Shown here: piece after piece, positions 62,301 through 64,000 of the stretch | Layout of the letters: each line of letters begins with the position of its first letter | How positions within the stretch are numbered: the stretch's first letter is position 1 | Origin: JAEUHO01 sp046350655 | GTDB lineage: Bacteria > Planctomycetota > PLA2 > JAEUHO01 | NCBI GenBank assembly: GCA_046350655.1 | Contig: JAXMAB010000013.1 | Location: forward strand, 1 to 64,000 | Length of the DNA stretch: 64,000 nucleotides | Reading direction: 5' to 3' | The notes under the pieces: model-generated | What the model was told of the DNA's origin: nothing | What the model saw: the letters and a program-made list of their open reading frames with translations, nothing else | The model's database searches: none | Made by a program: the position numbers and the translations under genes

Positions 62301-64000
62301 CAGAACGGCGGCCAGCCGTACTTCGTCGCGACGCGCGTGATGACGCCGAACGGCGAGCAGGTCTGGCCCGCCTACCTGATCCCGATCTCGGTCCTCGGCA
62401 TCAACGCGGGCCGCGGCGGCATCGACTACCTCGACCCGATGAACCCGGTGGACCAGCAGAAGCTCGCGAAGTACGCCTACGACGGCGGCGGCGGCGGCAA
62501 CGACACGTACACGCGGCCGCGCTGCGCGGTCGGCACCGCCGACCCCGAGGGCAAGACCGAGGTCTTCACCTACGACTCGTTCGACCGGCAGAAGGCCGCG
62601 CCGTCGGTGCTCTTCGTGCGCGACAACGAGCCCGACCTCCTCGCGCTCTCGAAGAAGCTCCGGTACGACGACACGCCCACCACGGCCGCCGACCTCGGCG
62701 TCCCGGCGGCGACGTCCACGACCCCGGTCCCGCCGCCGACGCCCGTCGCGGCCCCGGTGCCCGCGGTCGGGGCGCCGCCCGCCGGCGGCCCCGTCGCCGT
62801 CCGCGCGGAGGGCGCCGGCGGCCCGTTCGTGCCGCTCCCGGTCGGGGGCGAGCCCGTCCCGGTCCCGGTCACGCCCGCGCCGTCGCCCGCGCCGTCGGAC
62901 GGCGGCGGCTCGACGCCCGCCCAGGGCGGCACGCCCACGATGGGCGGCCAGGGCCCCGGCTCCGGCCGCGAGCCCCCGCCGGACAGCTCCGGCGGCGGCG
63001 GCACCGAGCCCACGCCCGGCACCGGCCCCGGCAACAACCAGCCCGAGCCGGGCAGGCGCCCGCCGACCGACCCGCCGCCCGCGGACCCGGGCGCCGGCGG
63101 CGGGGGCGGCGGCACGGCCCCGACGGTCCCGACGATCGCGAGCTGCAAGGGCGTGTTCTCGTTCCGCGGCGTCAACGGCACCGTGGACATCCGCCACCCG
63201 GCGAACTCGTCCGCGACCGAGGAGTCGCTGATCCTGCCCTGCTTCCGCATCCTGCGGCTGCACGAGGCGACGGGCCTGCCCGTCGGCGGCCCGCACGCCG
63301 GCTTCAACGACGTCGTGACGCTCTCGACCGGCAAGGACGCGCCGAAGCGCGAGCAGCTGCGCGTCCGCTGGTCCCACGGTCTCCCGGGCGGCGCGTCGTC
63401 GTCGTGGGTGGCGCTGCGCACGTTCATCGAGGCCGACCGCTACGAGGTCGACGTCGACGCGGACGGGACGCTCTACAAGCCCGACTACCGCGGCGTCACG
63501 CGCATGATGAAGTTCCCGTCGGCCGAGATGCCCGACGAGCACGGCGACAACGTCGTGTGGGGCAAGAACGAGGTCGGCGGCGGCACCGTCGTGACCGCGT
63601 TCTTCGACGAGATCCACGTCTGGCGCCACCAGAACGCGATCCCGACGGGCATCGTCGTCAACAACGAGAACCTCACCGAGACCGACAAGGAGATCATCGT
63701 CCGCGCCCTGCCGCCGGCCACGACGCTCGAGGGCGTCGAGGGCCACGACAAGGACTGCGGCGTGCTCGACGTCGACGGCGAGCTGATCGTCTACCGCGGC
63801 ACGCGGGCCGACGGCCCCGACACGATCACCCTCGAGCGCTGCCGTCGCGGCGCGCTGGGCACGAAGGCGCGCGCCCACGCGACCGGCTCGCCGGCGCGGT
63901 TCGTCCCCGACGTCTGGGTGTCGTTCGTCGAGGGCACGCTCAACCGCGACGCGTCGACGATCCCCATGGGCCGCACGCGCGGCTGGCCGAAGGAGGGCGC
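59337..64000 (+). CDS. giant GspK-like pseudopilin with LamG domain and internal repeats, truncated by the window end
   Basis: At least 1554 residues are encoded with no stop. The N-terminus APRGIAILSVITVLVALLMI is a prepilin signal with cleavage after G, followed by a hydrophobic helix. PINLNTASREVLAAVFAGLR (about residues 394-413) is the GspK minor-pseudopilin signature, with helical parts on either side. A LamG/concanavalin-like domain follows (about 667-768, HPFTMSFWMRPWSDGNWFAFD to ELFVDGIAVG). A Pro/Gly-rich linker lies at about 1122-1262. Three copies of a roughly 70-residue module with the core IG.E.I.Y...RGA.GT lie at about 165-238, 773-845 and 1458-1531. The ATG at 59337 follows CGGAG; a GTG at 59238 is in frame. 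GspK proteins normally have about 300 residues. Confidence 0.75.
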   Translation, partial: MVRPDARAPRGIAILSVITVLVALLMIAIPFVVSMKLGRDRTQSTAARNRAAFEAELVVRAVASYLHQTHPGVEQAAKQQGAGGLFGDDTVDTLREILPPPSYRKTLSDLVASAGGNVSNPRGSIWSWDVRDANALVNPNGSKADLIANLLGAATLSEEVDPGANVIAVQDVMPIPAMGLPAFREDGGYIRIGAEVIQYTTFRDGSFQGCSRGALRDTPLKDNGPAVTHPKASRVVDYTAYKLATHLVSANPGTLTSFETVDDLKSIQRWGGGGVIEADRFEALSKFLTVWSRRETTETFLEGQTSLAELPASAGEATGEQIKVRDATALGGHTYYLNPNTLVRITDGTQTDYTTILSRGDEKGGQLDVLVTTTSKLPEGRRYEGGATVVQAMAPYPINLNTASREVLAAVFAGLRLRGVESDKDVVTASVAWDLADKIVKGREGDLQVAGEDLRRKSGPFRHTKDFLQFLDELLATNALTQAQVYALARNAVNPNDGELAFGTTNFCFRTQDVYHIEGRAVVNDAAGTKEAEAALRQVVEIGANAVTSWVLDSQSDFELGLALGAGGKYVETYPFNVGYVTDKLPRIQPRPRAPQMVERKIYPSDERGVDIGDVRLQGSRLKLPGSPVLEEHFDTSYYADGWWTPASGAYQKGVKKLLNKGDAQDPYIHPFTMSFWMRPWSDGNWFAFDTGKESDMNRISLYVRDGDEGKELVLRVCDGTLEQRAAEIVCPLARLGYQPQTWYHLQVEVRGCDATQMELFVDGIAVGRRIGVTYLTAALSSDQDQVPVEDTDGFEAEGALVIGTEIVEYDQRQADGFTEVVRGARGTRAGEWPTGTAVRRLGYSHPITLELRRGGAGVEQLNWEVWNYVGVSATNPEDQVSVTINNVSLQFFGVKEDTNEFTFTAVNPDPSSSTSVQQLADAFNSKGFAVLAVRDFDPTPPGQAGGGAGGGGTGTNSGPKIGGWEVVYYTRSSSTFTITRYQSTANHQNGGQPYFVATRVMTPNGEQVWPAYLIPISVLGINAGRGGIDYLDPMNPVDQQKLAKYAYDGGGGGNDTYTRPRCAVGTADPEGKTEVFTYDSFDRQKAAPSVLFVRDNEPDLLALSKKLRYDDTPTTAADLGVPAATSTTPVPPPTPVAAPVPAVGAPPAGGPVAVRAEGAGGPFVPLPVGGEPVPVPVTPAPSPAPSDGGGSTPAQGGTPTMGGQGPGSGREPPPDSSGGGGTEPTPGTGPGNNQPEPGRRPPTDPPPADPGAGGGGGGTAPTVPTIASCKGVFSFRGVNGTVDIRHPANSSATEESLILPCFRILRLHEATGLPVGGPHAGFNDVVTLSTGKDAPKREQLRVRWSHGLPGGASSSWVALRTFIEADRYEVDVDADGTLYKPDYRGVTRMMKFPSAEMPDEHGDNVVWGKNEVGGGTVVTAFFDEIHVWRHQNAIPTGIVVNNENLTETDKEIIVRALPPATTLEGVEGHDKDCGVLDVDGELIVYRGTRADGPDTITLERCRRGALGTKARAHATGSPARFVPDVWVSFVEGTLNRDASTIPMGRTRGWPKEG

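Noticed and set aside
58773..63878. 1701-codon open frame on the minus strand
   Set aside because: It is antisense to the pseudopilin gene, is Arg/Ala/Val/Asp-rich with no motifs, and is open only because GC-rich codons rarely form stops.

Overview
The window is very GC-rich bacterial chromosome (third codon positions almost all G or C), coding on both strands but mostly on +. Housekeeping genes are mixed with type IV pilus/type II secretion genes, large lipoproteins, a DUF1573 protein, a multihaem cytochrome, TMTC-like and carbamoyltransferase genes, and an ECF sigma factor with a large membrane partner. This mix fits the Planctomycetota, probably a high-GC, poorly studied lineage. That assignment is inference from gene content; there is no rRNA here to settle it. 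I recognise no tRNA, rRNA, CRISPR array, IS element or phage.

Layout. 0.1-2.4 kb (-): a Tat-exported two-gene GMC dehydrogenase. 3.1-6.5 kb (-): dnaE. 7-14.4 kb (+): a HEAT-like lipoprotein, a conserved small protein, dnaX, ybaB, recR, rpoN, truA and hpf. 14.5-17.2 kb: a sugar-permease-free PTS relay (EIIA, HPr, EI). 17.7-23.2 kb: pilM-pilN-pilO/P-pilQ. 23.6-27.3 kb: RNase E/G, L21, L27, Obg. 27.6-30.2 kb: a PilT-like ATPase and a GspC-like PDZ protein. 30.3-32.4 kb: coaX and pyrC. 32.9-38.1 kb: two large Ig-like lipoproteins, the second with a glycine-loop domain. 38.3-44.9 kb: a five-gene cluster (three radical SAM enzymes, a GT9 and a TMTC-like GT-C protein), every junction a 4-base GTGA overlap. 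It faces a carbamoyltransferase gene. 46.8-53.2 kb: a partner-switch kinase/phosphatase pair, a multihaem cytochrome, a DUF1573 protein and glmS. 53.2-64 kb: a proline-rich lipoprotein, a toroid (prenyltransferase-like) protein, an ECF sigma factor with a membrane partner, and a giant GspK-like pseudopilin that runs off the end.

How they work together. PilM, PilN, PilO/P and PilQ, the PilT ATPase, the GspC-like PDZ protein and the GspK-like protein all point to a cell-envelope machine mixing pilus and type II secretion parts. The radical SAM/glycosyltransferase cluster looks like a glycan or secondary-metabolite pathway. Non-coding structure is notable. A family of inverted-repeat elements lies between genes, and several genes have a TAnnnT hexamer only 8-13 bases before the start codon and no Shine-Dalgarno, which suggests leaderless mRNAs.

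A caution on the sequence itself: four short stretches (about 8.34-10.66, 45.1-45.85, 48.6-48.9 and 53.45-53.77 kb) carry clusters of single-base frameshifts inside otherwise well-conserved genes, including essential dnaX. These look more like local sequence errors than gene decay.
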